From NCBI RefSeq assembly GCF_013408795.1, contig NZ_JACCCC010000001.1:2666001-2730000 (forward strand): a DNA stretch of 64,000 nt, given 5' to 3'. Position 1 is the stretch's first letter; the number at the start of each line of letters is the position of its first letter. Below are positions 8,099 to 15,945 of this stretch, piece after piece. Position numbers and translations under genes: made by a program. The DNA is from Spinactinospora alkalitolerans. GTDB lineage: Bacteria; Actinomycetota; Actinomycetes; Streptosporangiales; Streptosporangiaceae. The notes beneath the pieces are model-generated. The model searched no databases. It saw only the letters and a program-made list of their open reading frames with translations, and was not told the origin of the DNA.

Positions 8099-9106
8099 AT
8101 GCCCGCTCAGGACTTCTCCCCCCGGCGCCTGCCGCTGCGGCGCATGCCCGCGACCCCCTGGGCGCGGCAAGAGCCCACCTGGCGCGGAGCCTCCCCCGCC
8201 CTGATCTCGGCGGCGCTCAAACGCGCGCTGGCCCGGCCCTCGGGCAACTGGTACGTCCTGGCCGCGGCCGACGAGATCACGGCCGGCCGGCCGTTCGGGC
8301 GGGTCGTGGCCGGCACTGAGGTGGTCGCCTGGCGCACCTCCGACGGCGCGCTGCACGCCGCCCCCGGGGCCTGCCCGCACCTGGGCGCCCCGCTGTGCCG
8401 GGGCGCGGTGAAGGGCGACGACCTGGTGTGCCGGTGGCACGGGCTGGCGCTGGGACCGGAGGGCCTCCCCGGCTGGGACCCCTTCCCGGTCCACGACGAC
8501 GGCGTGCTCGCCTGGGTCCGGCTCGACGCGGCGGGAGGGGAGGAGCCGCTGCCCGAGCCGGTGCTGCCGCGGCGCCCCGAGGCGCGCACCGCCATCGCGG
8601 CCGTGGCCGCCATGGCCGGACGCTGCGAACCCGAGGACGTCGTGGCCAACCGGCTCGACCCGTGGCACGGGTCGTGGTTCCACCCCTACTCCTTCGTCGG
8701 GCTGCGGGTGACCGAGGCGCCCAAGGATCCCGACCCGCAGGAGGACCGGTTCGTGGTGGAGGTGTCGTTCAAGGTCGCCGGCAACTGGGGGGTCCCGGTG
8801 CGCGCGGCCTTCACCTGCCCGGAACCGCGCACCGTCGTCATGCACATCATCGAGGGGGAGGGCGCGGGCAGCGCCGTGGAGACCCACGCCACGCCCTTGG
8901 GCGTCGACGACCGGGGCGTGCCGCGCACGGCCGTCATCGAGGCCACCATCGCCTCCTCCGAGCGCACCGGCTTCCTGCTGGCCCGCCGCATCGCCCCGGC
9001 GGTGCGCCCCTTCATGCGCCTGGCGGCCCGCCGCCTGTGGCGTGACGACCTCGCCTACGCCGAACGCCGCTACACCCTGCGCACCTCGGGCCGCTGGCCG
9101 GGGTAG
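8099..9106 (+). CDS. Rieske [2Fe-2S] protein of the carotenoid cluster (DUF5914-like)
   Basis: 335 aa. An N-terminal Rieske domain carries the 2Fe-2S ligands CPH (about 92-94) and CRWH (about 111-114), in the correct C-x-H/C-x2-H pattern. The C-terminal 200 residues lack an obvious mononuclear-iron facial triad motif that I can place with certainty, and they resemble the DUF5914 region. The position after crtB matches the fourth gene (crtV) of Streptomyces crtEIBV operons. Its biochemical role is not settled there, so no symbol is given. It could be an oxygenase or an electron carrier to the aromatising enzyme. The start at 8099 has GAGAGGA upstream. It is convergent with crtU, 10 bp apart. 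Confidence 0.85.
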   Translation: MPAQDFSPRRLPLRRMPATPWARQEPTWRGASPALISAALKRALARPSGNWYVLAAADEITAGRPFGRVVAGTEVVAWRTSDGALHAAPGACPHLGAPLCRGAVKGDDLVCRWHGLALGPEGLPGWDPFPVHDDGVLAWVRLDAAGGEEPLPEPVLPRRPEARTAIAAVAAMAGRCEPEDVVANRLDPWHGSWFHPYSFVGLRVTEAPKDPDPQEDRFVVEVSFKVAGNWGVPVRAAFTCPEPRTVVMHIIEGEGAGSAVETHATPLGVDDRGVPRTAVIEATIASSERTGFLLARRIAPAVRPFMRLAARRLWRDDLAYAERRYTLRTSGRWPG

Positions 9107-9116
9107 GGGAGACGGC

Positions 9117-10655
9117 TCACCGGCGCAGCCGCCGGGCCAGGGCGCGCAGTGGGGGGATGCGGCCGCGGTCGGGCACGCTCCACACCGTGTGCCCCGGCAG
9201 CCCCCACCGGCGCAGCAGCGCGTTGGCGGCGAGGAAGCCGCTGGTCGCCGCGCGCTCCATGAGGGCGACCGGCAGGTCCACCCTGACGTGGTCGCCGGCC
9301 AGCACCAGGAACGGGTCGGGCGTGCCGACCGCCGGGCGCTCGGCGAAGCCGCCGGGAGGGAACAGCGGGCAGTCGGCGCGCAGCTCGTGGCGCTCGTCGA
9401 CGATCCGGGCCGCAGCGGTCTCGGGGTAGACCTCGTGCATCTGGGCGATCAGCCGCTCGTGCTCGGTCCGCTCGTCGCAGCCCTCGGCCAGCGCGTAGGC
9501 GTGCAGCTCCACCACCGAACCGCCGGTGCGCCCGGCCCAGGCGCGCGCCTCGTCCTCGTAGCGCTCCAGCACGCTGATGTTGTCCAGGCTGGGGTGGCCG
9601 CTGGTACCCAGGAACCCGGGCCGCCGCGCCGCCACCGGGCGCTCCAGCCACAGCCGCGAGACCAGGAAGGGCGGCGCGCCCGGCCGGTTCGCGGCCCGCT
9701 TGCGCCAGGCGTCGTCGGCGATGCCGGGCGAGCGCTCGACGATCCGGCGCAGGCCGCCCACGTCGGTGGCCAGCACCACGGCGTCGAACTCCTCATCCTC
9801 CCCGCCGCTCCCGCCGGTCCGCACCGCGAACCGGCGCCGCCCGCCCGGCGCGACCTCCTCGACCGCCGTCGCGGTGCGCACCTCGGCCCCGCACCCGCGC
9901 AGGTGCGCGGCCAGCGGCTCCCACAGCGCCTGCGGGAACGGCGAGCGCGGGACGTCGAACAGCAGCCCTTCGGCCGAGCCCAGGAAGTAGATGTGGAACA
10001 TCGCCGCCAGCTCCGCCGCCGACAGCAGCCGCGGGTCGGCGAAGAAGCTGCGCGAGAACACCTCGAAGGCCAGGTGCCGGGCCGCCCGCGGGAACCGGAT
10101 GCGCTCCAGCAGGTCGAGCGCGTCGATGTGGTCCAGCCGCTCGTAGACGCCGGGGACGTCGACGTCGAGCAGCTGCAGCGCGGCGGCGACGTTGACCCGC
10201 GACAGCTCCCGCCAGGTGAAGCTGGGGCTGCGCGCCGCGAACGCCATCGCGTTCCACGGCGGCGCGGCGGGCAGGCCGGCGAACCGGTCGGCCGCCCCGT
10301 CGCGGTGCGCCAGCGGGTAGTCCGGCAGCGGGGTGAGCATCCCCAGGTCGGGATCTGCGCGGCGCAGCAGCGCGCGCAGGTTGTAGTACTGCCGGAAGAA
10401 CGCGTGGAATCCGCGGCTCATCGTGGCCCCGGTGCCGTCGCCCAGCGTCGTCGGCCACCCGCCCACGCGCCCGCCCAGGTAGGCCTCGCGCTCCAGCAGC
10501 ACCGTCCGCACGCCGCGCTCGGCCAGCCCGGCCGCGGCGGCCAGGCCGGCGATCCCGCCCCCGACCACCGCGACGCGGGCGGACGCGTCCGGCCGGCCGA
10601 GGGGGGCCGGGGCCGGGACGGCGCGTGCGCGCGGGTCGCGTCCGGGGACCTTCAC
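9117..10655 (-). CDS. crtU: carotene desaturase/methyltransferase-type FAD oxidoreductase
   Basis: 512-aa FAD-dependent amine-oxidase-fold protein. The dinucleotide motif VAVVGGGIAGLAAAAGL is at about 25-41, followed by the Glu and GG of the ADP-binding fold (EREAYLGGRVGG). The SRGFHAFF stretch and the overall layout fit CrtU, the enzyme that turns beta-carotene end rings into aromatic rings (to beta-isorenieratene or isorenieratene). The GTG start at 10655 overlaps the crtT stop (GTGA), with GAGGAGG a few bases upstream, which indicates translational coupling to crtT. CrtU together with CrtY is what marks the locus as aromatic-carotenoid rather than simple lycopene. Confidence 0.88.
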   Translation of the reverse strand: MKVPGRDPRARAVPAPAPLGRPDASARVAVVGGGIAGLAAAAGLAERGVRTVLLEREAYLGGRVGGWPTTLGDGTGATMSRGFHAFFRQYYNLRALLRRADPDLGMLTPLPDYPLAHRDGAADRFAGLPAAPPWNAMAFAARSPSFTWRELSRVNVAAALQLLDVDVPGVYERLDHIDALDLLERIRFPRAARHLAFEVFSRSFFADPRLLSAAELAAMFHIYFLGSAEGLLFDVPRSPFPQALWEPLAAHLRGCGAEVRTATAVEEVAPGGRRRFAVRTGGSGGEDEEFDAVVLATDVGGLRRIVERSPGIADDAWRKRAANRPGAPPFLVSRLWLERPVAARRPGFLGTSGHPSLDNISVLERYEDEARAWAGRTGGSVVELHAYALAEGCDERTEHERLIAQMHEVYPETAAARIVDERHELRADCPLFPPGGFAERPAVGTPDPFLVLAGDHVRVDLPVALMERAATSGFLAANALLRRWGLPGHTVWSVPDRGRIPPLRALARRLRR

Positions 10656-11395
10656 GCCGCCTCCTCGGCGCGCGTGGGGCGCCGGCCCAGGAAGGTGTGC
10701 ACGATGCCGCGCTGCCAGCCCGGCAGCGCCACGGTGCGCACGTCCCGGTAGCCGCAGCGCGCCAGCCGCCCCCGCAGCCGCGCGGCGCCGTCGAAGTCCA
10801 GGACGCTGCGCCACAGGTAGCGGTACAGGTCGGCGCGGCCGGTGAGCGCCCGGCCGGCCGGGATGATCACCGACCAGCACACCAGCGTCCACACGGCCCG
10901 CGCCGCCGCGGAGTCGGCGACGGAGTACTCGTGGACCGCCAGGCGGCCGCCCGGCCGCAGCAGGCCGGCGACGGTGGCCAGGACCCCGTCGGGGTCGGGG
11001 CAGTTGCGGACCAGGTAGGCCGCCAGCGCCGCGTCGAAGGGGCCGCCCAGGTCGGCGGCGCGCAGGTCCTCGGCCCTCGCGCGCACGAAGCGCACGTTGT
11101 CCGGCCAGCGCTTGGCGCGCGCCACCGAGAGCATGCCTTCAGAGGCGTCGACCGCGACGATCTCGGCCAACGGGAGCACCGCCAGCAGCGCGGCGGTGGA
11201 GGCGCCGGTTCCGCAGCCCAGGTCCAGCACGCGCAGCCCGGCGCCCTTACCGGGCAGGTGCAGCCGGCGCACCGAGGCGCGCAGGTGCGCGTGGTAGCCG
11301 GGGTTGGCGCCGACGAGCCTGTCGTAGGACAGCGCCGCACGGTCGAACTCCTCGGTCACCCGCCGCGGTTTCATGTCCTCCACGGAATCGCGCAC
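10652..11395 (-). CDS. crtT: class I SAM-dependent methyltransferase of carotenoid cluster
   Basis: About 247 aa. The SAM motif I is LRVLDLGCGTGASTAAL, with the acidic post-I residue in IVAVDAS, and LRPGGRLAVHEY in the C-terminal half. It is the UbiE/COQ5-like methyltransferase conserved next to crtU and crtY in Streptomyces isorenieratene loci (crtT). Its exact substrate is unproven. The start is ambiguous. The GTG at 11395 has GGGGAG four bases upstream, while the ATG at 11374 has GGAGG too close. An ATG at 11455 would overlap the inverted repeat. It is the first gene of crtT-crtU, divergent from crtY. Confidence 0.85.
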   Translation of the reverse strand: MRDSVEDMKPRRVTEEFDRAALSYDRLVGANPGYHAHLRASVRRLHLPGKGAGLRVLDLGCGTGASTAALLAVLPLAEIVAVDASEGMLSVARAKRWPDNVRFVRARAEDLRAADLGGPFDAALAAYLVRNCPDPDGVLATVAGLLRPGGRLAVHEYSVADSAAARAVWTLVCWSVIIPAGRALTGRADLYRYLWRSVLDFDGAARLRGRLARCGYRDVRTVALPGWQRGIVHTFLGRRPTRAEEAA

Positions 11396-11439
11396 CTGCT
11401 CCCCTTCCCCCGTCGTTCCCGGCGCCGATGAATCCGGTC

Positions 11440-11526
11440 GGCCCCAGGATGTCAACCCGGCCCCTCCCGCGCCACCGCGACGCCCGGATGCGGCGCCACC
11501 GCGCTCCGCACTGACATCCTGGGGCC
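11440..11526. promoter_or_regulatory. 15-bp perfect inverted repeat between divergent crtT and crtY
   Basis: Arm 1 is GGCCCCAGGATGTCA at 11440-11454. Arm 2 is its exact reverse complement, TGACATCCTGGGGCC, at 11512-11526. They are separated by 57 bp, and arm 2 ends immediately before the crtY ATG. On the minus strand arm 1 begins with TTGACA, a canonical -35 hexamer, pointing toward crtT. On the plus strand arm 2 contains CTGACA. This could be a pair of promoter/operator half-sites for coordinated divergent control. The repeat is seen; its function is inferred. Confidence 0.6.
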
Positions 11527-12720
11527 ATGGTCGATGTCGATGTCGCCGTGGTGGGGGCCGGGGCCGCCGGGCTCTCCCTGGCCCACCGGCTGGCCCGGAT
11601 CGGGGCGGGCCGGGCGCCGACGGTCGCGCTGCTGGAGCCGCCCGAAGGGCCGATCCGCCCGCCGGTGCGCACCTGGTGCTTCTGGGAGCCCGAACGGGGG
11701 GAGTGGGACGAGGTCGTCACGGCGCGCTGGCGGCGGCTGTCGGTCATCGAGCCCGACGGCACGCGGCACCGCGCGCCCACCGCGCCCCTGGTCTACAAGA
11801 TGATCCGCTCGCCCGACCACGAGCGCCTCGTCCGCTCGGGGCTGGGGGAACGGGTGCGCCAGATCAGCGCCACCGTCGAACGCGTCGAGGACGGCCGCGA
11901 CCGGGCCGCGGTGCACGCGCGCGACCCCGGCGGCCGCGCGCTGAGCCTGACCGCGCGCTGGGTGTTCGACTCCCGGCCGCCCACCCCCCTCCCGCGGGGG
12001 ACGACCACGCTGCTGCAGCACTTCCGCGGCTGGTTCGTGCGCACCGCCGACGACGCCTTCACCCCCGGCGAGGCCGACCTCATGGACCTGCGCACGCCGC
12101 AGCCCCGCAACGGGGTCAGCTTCGGCTACGTGCTGCCGCTGTCGAGGCGCGAGGCGCTGGTGGAGTACACCGAGTTCACCCGGGAGGTCCTCGACGACGC
12201 CGGGTACCGCTCGGCGCTGCGGCACTACACCGGCACCGTGCTGCGGCTCGGAGACTTCACGGTCACGGCCGCCGAGCAGGGGGCCATCCCGATGACCGAC
12301 GCCCGCTTTCCCACCCGGGCGGGGCTGCGGGTGTTCCGGATCGGCACCGCCGGCGGGGCCACCCGGCCCGCGACCGGCTACACCTTCAGCGGGGTGCAGC
12401 GCCAGGGCGCGGCCGTCGCGCGGGCCCTGGCCGAAGGGCGCACGCCCGTCCCGCCCACGCCGCACCGCCGCCGCCACCTGGCGATGGACGCGGTCCTGCT
12501 GCGCGCCCTCGACACCGGCCGCATCGACGGCGCGGCGTTCTTCGCCCGGCTGTTCCGCCGCAACGCGCTGCCCGACGTGCTGGGCTTCCTCGACGGCACC
12601 TCCGGCCCGGTCGGGGAGCTGCTGATCGGCACCAGCACCCCGGTCGGCCCGATGTCACTCACCGCCGCCGAGCGCCTGTGGCACGGCCTGCGAGGCGGCG
12701 CTGGGAACCGATGCCGGTGA
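11527..12720 (+). CDS. crtY: lycopene cyclase family protein
   Basis: 397-aa CrtY-type flavoprotein that cyclises lycopene ends to beta-rings. The N-terminal nucleotide-binding motif VDVAVVGAGAAGLSLA is at about 3-18. The family landmarks WCFW (about 51-54), QHFRGWFV and EYTEF are present. The C-terminal region (GTAGGATRPATGYTFSG) matches the conserved cyclase segment. The start at 11527 is the first codon after arm 2 of the inverted repeat, with CTGGGG as the only ribosome-binding-like sequence. The transcript may therefore be short-leadered. It provides the beta-carotene substrate of CrtU. Confidence 0.92.
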   Translation: MVDVDVAVVGAGAAGLSLAHRLARIGAGRAPTVALLEPPEGPIRPPVRTWCFWEPERGEWDEVVTARWRRLSVIEPDGTRHRAPTAPLVYKMIRSPDHERLVRSGLGERVRQISATVERVEDGRDRAAVHARDPGGRALSLTARWVFDSRPPTPLPRGTTTLLQHFRGWFVRTADDAFTPGEADLMDLRTPQPRNGVSFGYVLPLSRREALVEYTEFTREVLDDAGYRSALRHYTGTVLRLGDFTVTAAEQGAIPMTDARFPTRAGLRVFRIGTAGGATRPATGYTFSGVQRQGAAVARALAEGRTPVPPTPHRRRHLAMDAVLLRALDTGRIDGAAFFARLFRRNALPDVLGFLDGTSGPVGELLIGTSTPVGPMSLTAAERLWHGLRGGAGNRCR

Positions 12721-13133
12721 GGCCGACCGTCAGCGGGAGCGGCAGCAGGGTCAGGACCCCGCCCAGCGTCTGCTGCGCTTCCGGGAGGTCCAGCGGCGGC
12801 AGGAAGAGGACGGCGGCGACGAGCGGAGCGAGCCCCGGCCCGACCGTGCGGCGGCCCTTCGAACCCCTCCTCCCTGGGGAGGGCCGCTGCTCCCCGAGGC
12901 CGCGGTAGGTGGCGTGGCCCGGCAGCGCGGAATCGTGCCCGGCGGCCACCCGCTGGCGGGGCGGGAGGAGACCGCCCCCCGCCGCCCGAGCGTTCGTCGA
13001 CACCGCCCTCACCCACTCGGCCACCGATAGGCGGCGGCTATAGGTCGCATCGGCGACCGGTCTTGGACGCCGGCCCCGGTCGGCCGGTTGGATGTGCGGT
13101 GCAGCCGACAGCCCACCAGGCAGGAGTCGCACC
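12721..13133. other. 413-bp gap with a possible membrane-protein relic
   Basis: No convincing gene. A minus-strand frame (12659-13183) contains a hydrophobic segment reading GLAPLVAAVLFLPPLD and then LLPLPLTVGLTG around 12720-12850. It looks like two membrane helices, but the frame's N-terminal part is compositionally random and it runs into crtY. It could be the decayed end of a small membrane protein or chance GC-rich coding. The last 40 bases hold the ribosome-binding site (CAGGAG) of the next gene. Confidence 0.3.
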
Positions 13134-14207
13134 GTGACCGCACCCCGCACGTTCCGGATCGCCGCCGTCCCCGGTGACGGCATCGGCCCGGAGGTCGTCG
13201 CAGCGGGCCGCCGAGTGCTCGACGCGCTCGCCGCCGAGACCGGCGCCTTCGCCCTGGAGTGGACCGAGTTCCCGTGGGGCTGCGACCACTACGCGCGGAC
13301 CGGGCGGATGATGGACGCCGACGGCGTGCGGGCGCTGCGCGGATTCGACGCGGTCTACTTCGGCGCGGTCGGCCGGCCCGACGTTCCCGACCACATCAGC
13401 CTGTGGGGGCTGCGGCTGGCGATCTGCCAGGGCCTGGACCAGTGGGCCAACATCCGGCCGGTGCGCTTCCCGCCCGGCGTGACCGGGCCGCTGCGCAGGG
13501 ACGACACCGCCGAGCTCGACTGGGTCGTGGTCAGGGAGAACAGCGAGGGCGAGTACGCCGGGCTGGGCGGGCGCAACCTGGCCGCGCGCGGGCCGGGCAG
13601 CGAGGTGGCGGTGCAGACCTCGCTGTTCACCGAGGCCGGGTGCGAGCGGATCATCCGCTTCGCCTTCGAGCTGGCCAGGACCCGGTCGCGGCCCAAGGTC
13701 ACCTGCGTGACCAAGAGCAACGCCCAGCAGTACGGCATGGTGCTCTGGGACGAGGTGTTCGCCCGGGTCGCCGCGCAGTATCCCGACGTCGAGTCCGACA
13801 GCGGCCTGGTCGACGCGATGGCGGCGCGGTTCGTGCTCAACCCCGAGGAGCTCTCCGTCGTGGTCGCCTCCAACCTGCACGCCGACATCCTCTCCGACCT
13901 CGGCAGCGCGCTGACCGGCAGCCTCGGGCTCGCCGCCAGCGCCAACCTCGACCCTGAGCGGCGCGCTCCGAGCATGTTCGAACCCGTGCACGGCAGCGCC
14001 CCCGACATCGCCGGTCGCGGCACGGCCAACCCGCTGGGCGCGATCGGCAGCGCAGCCCTCATGCTCGACCACCTCGGGCTGGCGAAGGAGGCCGCGCGGC
14101 TGGACGGCGCGGTCGCCGCCGCGACCGGGGCCGGGGTGCTGCCCGCCGACCTCGGCGGCACGGCCACCACGGAGGAGGTCACGGCGGCCGTCATCGACCG
14201 GCTCTGA
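13134..14207 (+). CDS. isocitrate/isopropylmalate dehydrogenase family protein (D-malate/tartrate dehydrogenase type)
   Basis: 357-aa beta-decarboxylating dehydrogenase. PGDGIGPEV lies at the N-terminus, and a substrate-loop stretch is RENSEGEYAG. The metal-binding Asp cluster is in SNLHADILSDLGSAL. NAD specificity is suggested by HGSAPDIAGRGTANP. Among paralogues it looks closest to tartrate/D-malate dehydrogenase (TtuC/DmlA) rather than leucine-pathway LeuB, because the loop that binds the isopropyl group differs and no leu genes are nearby. The GTG start at 13134 has CAGGAG eight bases upstream. The gene stands alone. The substrate assignment is tentative. Confidence 0.85.
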   Translation: MTAPRTFRIAAVPGDGIGPEVVAAGRRVLDALAAETGAFALEWTEFPWGCDHYARTGRMMDADGVRALRGFDAVYFGAVGRPDVPDHISLWGLRLAICQGLDQWANIRPVRFPPGVTGPLRRDDTAELDWVVVRENSEGEYAGLGGRNLAARGPGSEVAVQTSLFTEAGCERIIRFAFELARTRSRPKVTCVTKSNAQQYGMVLWDEVFARVAAQYPDVESDSGLVDAMAARFVLNPEELSVVVASNLHADILSDLGSALTGSLGLAASANLDPERRAPSMFEPVHGSAPDIAGRGTANPLGAIGSAALMLDHLGLAKEAARLDGAVAAATGAGVLPADLGGTATTEEVTAAVIDRL

Positions 14208-14347
14208 GGGGGTCCGGGCCCCGGGGCGGGCGCCGCTCCGCTGAAACCACTTCAGGGAATCGGGTGATTTCCCCTCGCGGCGCGGCGCGGCTCGCTACCA
14301 TCGAAAGGGGCGCTGCCGGGCGTGGGAGACAAGGGAGGCGTTGCGGC

Positions 14348-14737
14348 GTGTCGGGAGAGAACCGGGAATACTTCCCGTGCGGTGAGACCGCGGTCGTCGC
14401 CGTCCACGGCGAGGTCGACCTCGCCAGCGCCGACGAGATGCTGGAGTCCCTGCTGCGCGCCGCCGCCGGGTCGGGGTGCGGCTGCCTGGTGGTGGACCTG
14501 TCCCGGGTGCGCTTCTTCGACGCCAGTGCCATCCGCGCGTTGATGGCGGCCTACCGCACGCTGCTGCGCGAGGGCCGGCACATGGTGCTCGCCGAGCCCT
14601 CCCGGCCGGCCGCCCGCACCCTGGACGCCCTGGGTATGGAGCAGGTCTTCGACGTCTATCCCATCGTCGAGGCCGCCCTCGCCCACTCCCACCGCAGGCT
14701 GGGCGACGGCCCGGGACCGCTCAACCTGCGCGGCTGA
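14348..14737 (+). CDS. STAS domain-containing protein (anti-sigma-factor antagonist type)
   Basis: 129 aa. A single STAS domain is built around VVAVHGEVDLASADEM and the conserved phospho-acceptor region VRFFDASAIRAL, where the Ser of DAS is the usual phosphorylation site. Family members bind anti-sigma kinases of the RsbW/SpoIIAB type when unphosphorylated. No kinase or sigma factor is adjacent, so the partner is unknown. The GTG at 14348 is chosen because the fold begins just after it. GGGAGG lies about 9 nt upstream. A longer in-frame ATG at 14264 would add unrelated Arg-rich sequence. Confidence 0.85.
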   Translation: MSGENREYFPCGETAVVAVHGEVDLASADEMLESLLRAAAGSGCGCLVVDLSRVRFFDASAIRALMAAYRTLLREGRHMVLAEPSRPAARTLDALGMEQVFDVYPIVEAALAHSHRRLGDGPGPLNLRG

Positions 14738-14738
14738 G

Positions 14739-14766
14739 CACCGGCCGCAGCGGAGCCGCACCGGTG
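14739..14766. terminator. weak hairpin between convergent STAS gene and ABC permease remnant
   Basis: CACCGG (14739-14744) and CCGGTG (14761-14766) can pair across a 16-nt loop. The loop itself contains a GGC/GCC pair. There is no T-tract. Its position just after the STAS stop and before the end of the convergent permease frame suits a bidirectional terminator. It is short and the call is tentative. Confidence 0.3.
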
Positions 14767-14792
14767 AGGAGCGGCCCGCGCCCGGTCCGAGG

Positions 14793-15605
14793 TCACACGT
14801 CGCGCCGGGTGAGCGCCGGCGCGGCCGCGCCGAAGAAGACGAGCAGCCACGCCGCGGCCAGCGCGGCGGCCTGCCACGGATCCAGGTCGGTCGGGCCGGT
14901 GATCGACGGATCGAGCAGGTTGTTCACCGCGGAGTGGGGCAGGAGGCGCAGCACGTGCTCCTGCGCCCATTCGGGCAGGAAGACCCCGATCACGGACGGG
15001 GCGAACATCAGCGCCAGCACGGTGCTGACGGCGCCGGCGACGTTGCGCGTCAGCACCGCCAGCGCCATGGCCAGCAGCGGGTAGAACGGCATGGCGGCGC
15101 AGGCGCCCAGCAGCGTTGCGAGCACGTCCGGGTCATCGATGCCGACGTGCGGGAGGTCCTGGCCGGCCAGGACCGCCTGGCCGGCGAAGAACGCCGCGAA
15201 CACGGTCACCGCGCCGGCGACCAGCGTGACCGCGCCGACGACCAGGGCCTTGGCCGCAGCGGGCCGCAGTCGGCGCGGGGTGGCGGCCAGCGTCAGCCGG
15301 ACCATCCCGGTGGAGTACTCCGATCCGACGCTGCTCGCTCCCAGGACGGCGAGCACGATCTGGCTCACCCCGGGGCCCAGCAGCGCCGCGCCCAGCGCGA
15401 AGTCGGGGCTCGGCGCGCCCTGCGGCAGCTCCCCCTCCGGGGCCGCGCCCAGGGCCAGGCAGATCAGCGCGGTCAGCACCACCCCCAGCAGCAGGGCGAT
15501 CGCGAGTTCGACGTAGGTGGAGCGCAGGCTGCGCAGCTTGACCCACTCAGCGGCCAGCGTCGCGGTGAAGCGCGGCGCCGCGGCGGGTGCGGCCGGGGTG
15601 CGGGG
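14793..15605 (-). pseudogene. ABC-2 type permease without a start codon
   Basis: The frame encodes a typical multi-spanning ABC-2 permease. It begins with an Ala/Pro linker, then FTATLAAEWVKLRSLRSTYV, where such permeases normally start their cytosolic N-terminus. About six hydrophobic segments follow, with the Ser-rich SVGSEYSTGMVRLTL stretch found in this family. No ATG, GTG or TTG occurs in frame before the first membrane segment. The nearest is a GTG at 15482 inside that segment. Upstream, the same DNA is read in another frame as the truncated ATPase. A deletion has evidently removed the ATPase end, the intergenic region and the permease start. It is probably not expressed as a normal protein. 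Confidence 0.75.
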
Positions 15606-15852
15606 CCTCGGGGTCCAGCAGCGCGCCGACCTCGCGCATCGGCGCCGGCAGGTTCCGGTAGTGGCGCCCGTTGACGGTGGCCGATCCGTCGGTCGGGGCG
15701 TCCAGGCCGAGGATCATCCGCATCGTGGTGGACTTGCCCGCACCGTTGGGACCGAGGAAGCCCGTGACGGCGCCGGGGGCGACGTCGAAGGACAGCCGGT
15801 CGACGGCCAGGGTGTCGCCGTAGCGCTTGGTGAGTCCGCGTACTTCGATCAT
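15547..15852 (-). pseudogene. truncated ABC transporter ATP-binding protein
   Basis: The first 95 or so residues are a normal ABC ATPase. It starts MIEVRGLTKRYG, has an intact Walker A GPNGAGKST, and continues to EVGALLDPEAPHPG. There it should go on for about 200 more residues with the Q-loop, LSGG signature and Walker B. Instead it shifts into DNA belonging to the permease N-terminus and stops at 15547. CGCACCC occurs twice, four bases apart, at the join, which suggests deletion between short repeats. Without signature or Walker B it cannot hydrolyse ATP. The ATG at 15852 and the upstream promoter region still look intact. Confidence 0.8.
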
Positions 15853-15890
15853 GGGTGGCTCCGTGGATTATGAGCGGTCGCTATTAAAAA

Positions 15891-15911
15891 GTGATATCAC
15901 AATGCTAGACT
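15891..15911 (+). promoter_or_regulatory. palindrome and -10 element upstream of SPFH gene
   Basis: A perfect 10-bp palindrome GTGATATCAC (15891-15900) lies in a locally AT-rich stretch (CTATTAAAAA just before it). It is followed six bases later by a -10-like TAGACT (15906-15911), about 35 bp before the SPFH ATG. The spacing puts the palindrome inside the promoter core, so a bound protein would block RNA polymerase. The ribbon-helix-helix protein encoded two genes downstream is a natural candidate ligand; this is inference. Confidence 0.5.
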
Positions 15912-15945
15912 CCAGTCATCAAGTAAACGATCGAAAGGAACGCGG

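Noticed and set aside
9042-10751. 569-codon plus-strand frame opposite crtU
   Set aside because: Gln/Arg/Gly noise; crtU on the other strand has FAD motifs and GTGA coupling to crtT.
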